Part shown: piece after piece, positions 62,935 to 64,000 of the stretch
Position numbering within the stretch: position 1 is the first letter of the stretch
How the letters are laid out: each line of letters opens with the position of its first letter
DNA from: SAR324 cluster bacterium
GTDB taxonomy: Bacteria > SAR324 > XYD2-FULL-50-16
Length of the DNA stretch: 64,000 nt
Direction of reading: 5' to 3'
NCBI GenBank assembly: GCA_028282885.1
Contig: JANQGX010000016.1
Span: 124,001-188,000, forward strand
Notes under the pieces: generated by a model
What the model was told of the DNA's origin: nothing
The model's input: only the letters and a program-made list of their open reading frames with translations
Databases searched by the model: none
Translations under genes and position numbers: made by a program

Positions 62935-64000
62935 TCAGCTCTCTATTCGTGCTTTTGTTTCTCCCTGCTTATTCAGAACATATTTCAAGGCAATCGGGCC
63001 AACCAGTTGATTGAGAGTAATCACCACTATTAAAATCGTTTGAATGTTTTGACCGATAGCCGGAAAGCGCCTGACCACTTCAGTTAGCAAACCCAAAGCA
63101 ACTCCGGCCTGGGTAATAAATGCCAGCCAAGTCCCCTTATACAACCTTGGACTATCCCCTGCAAGCTTTCCAGCGACAATCGAGCTGACAATCAACATCA
63201 GAATCCTGGAGACAACAACCACCAGTCCAACCAGCCAACCCGAACTCAAGACGGAAATGTTGATTGAGGCACCTGTCAATGCAAAAAAAGCAACGTAGAT
63301 AGGCAATGAAATTCGGTCCATTCTGATCAGAAACGTTCTGCCATGCTTCGAGAAATTTTGAACCGTAAATCCGGCCGCCATACAAATCAAAAGCGGTTCC
63401 AGATTTATACCGATTTGATAGGTCTCGAGAAGATAGTCACCCAATAGATGGCTGATTTTGATCACCAGTAGCCCCACACCGATAATGACAATCGGAAACT
63501 CCACCTGCGCTGTCTTTATTAGAAAGATGATGACCTTTCCCAAAAGAAAACCGATTGAAAAAGCAACTATAATCTCCAAAAGGAGTAACAGAAAAAAAGT
63601 GATATCGATGGAGGTATGTGTTGAAATAACAGCCTGACATATTGAGATGACAATCCCGAACATCATAATGATTACAACATCAATGGCCATTGTAACGCCA
63701 AGGATGGTATCGGTGTACGTACCTTTAGCTTTCGTTTCGCTAATGATAGCAATAAGCGATGATGGTGAGCGCGCAACAGAGATAACGCCAAATATGGATG
63801 AAATTGCCAGTCTGGTGATAGCAGTGAAATCGGCCATAAAAGGAATATAAACCGAAATGATAAACACGGTAAATGTTACGCCGGCAAACACAAAAAGTGT
63901 TGAAAATCCAACCAGGTAAAGAATACTTTTCAAGCGAGCCGAAATATTGGCCAGCCTCAGTTCACCACCGGCACAAAAAGCGATAAAGGAAAGGGCCAGC
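62935..64000 (-). CDS. CPA2-family cation:proton antiporter, 5' end outside window
   Basis: This polytopic membrane protein exchanges Na+ or K+ for protons. The frame is open through base 64000 and continues past the window edge; an internal TTG at 63933 is not the start, since upstream codons read LALSFIAFCAGGELRL, the helix typical of the KefB/NhaP-like group. About 355 residues are present, with at least nine membrane helices. The Asp/Asn ion-binding motif expected in helix 5 is not firmly identified. There is no C-terminal TrkA-N domain in this part. A PTS IIA protein and a PII-like protein are encoded just downstream on the same strand, probably as one operon. Confidence 0.88.
   Translation of the reverse strand, partial: LALSFIAFCAGGELRLANISARLKSILYLVGFSTLFVFAGVTFTVFIISVYIPFMADFTAITRLAISSIFGVISVARSPSSLIAIISETKAKGTYTDTILGVTMAIDVVIIMMFGIVISICQAVISTHTSIDITFFLLLLLEIIVAFSIGFLLGKVIIFLIKTAQVEFPIVIIGVGLLVIKISHLLGDYLLETYQIGINLEPLLICMAAGFTVQNFSKHGRTFLIRMDRISLPIYVAFFALTGASINISVLSSGWLVGLVVVVSRILMLIVSSIVAGKLAGDSPRLYKGTWLAFITQAGVALGLLTEVVRRFPAIGQNIQTILIVVITLNQLVGPIALKYVLNKQGETKARIES

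Overview
The window reads as a stretch of chromosome from a Gram-negative (diderm) bacterium. Lipid A synthesis (lpxD), a TolC/adaptor/RND efflux operon, an ExbB/ExbD/TonB-type energiser and a beta-barrel outer-membrane protein all require an outer membrane. An in-frame TGA selenocysteine codon in a HesB-like gene implies that the cell decodes UGA as selenocysteine. I see no rRNA or tRNA genes, CRISPR arrays, insertion sequences or phage genes. The mix resembles deltaproteobacteria-like or related lineages, but I cannot place it taxonomically from the sequence alone.

Layout. 1-1122: a phospho-sugar mutase cut by the window edge. 1721-7894: tripartite RND efflux operon. 8119-10294: ExbB/ExbD/TonB-like operon. 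10310-11733: three stand-alone receiver (CheY-like) proteins. 12259-15156: AI-2E family permease and argH. 15162-20025: two tandem ~730-residue paralogues of unknown function. 20673-22994: universal stress protein, then a CoA-transferase/GNAT fusion. 23096-26057: a STAS protein and two membrane-anchored proteins of uncertain role. 26102-30298: lexA facing a divergent transcription unit (possible 50-residue protein, DUF1615-like lipoprotein-type enzyme, CDP-alcohol phosphotransferase); both sides carry an ACATATGT palindrome over the -10 region. 30358-44930: mostly housekeeping genes (lpxD, aroA, tal, rsmE, dxs, cmk) mixed with a TerB-like protein, an MBL hydrolase, an M16 peptidase, a radical SAM protein, an amidase and a HEAT-repeat protein. 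45334-51513: SM-like/beta-barrel protein, RRM protein, hisC, DHH phosphoesterase, HipA-like kinase, FecR-like protein. 51805-52095: the HesB-like selenoprotein gene with a SECIS hairpin. 52470-57940: pelD-pelE-pelF-pelG, the inner-membrane synthase and c-di-GMP receptor half of Pel polysaccharide export, without pelA/B/C. 58247-59794: response-regulator/PAS/histidine-kinase hybrid. 60155-61963: large acyl-CoA dehydrogenase. 62011-64000: PII-like protein, PTS IIA domain and a CPA2 cation/proton antiporter, truncated by the window edge.

The most rewarding item is the selenoprotein gene. A conventional gene finder breaks it at the TGA and leaves the interval apparently empty. The tandem unknown paralogues, the orphan pelDEFG module and the shared lexA/divergent operator pair come next. 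Many start codons were moved inward from the longest open frame because a clear ribosome-binding site or family length favours the inner start; each case is stated in the entry.
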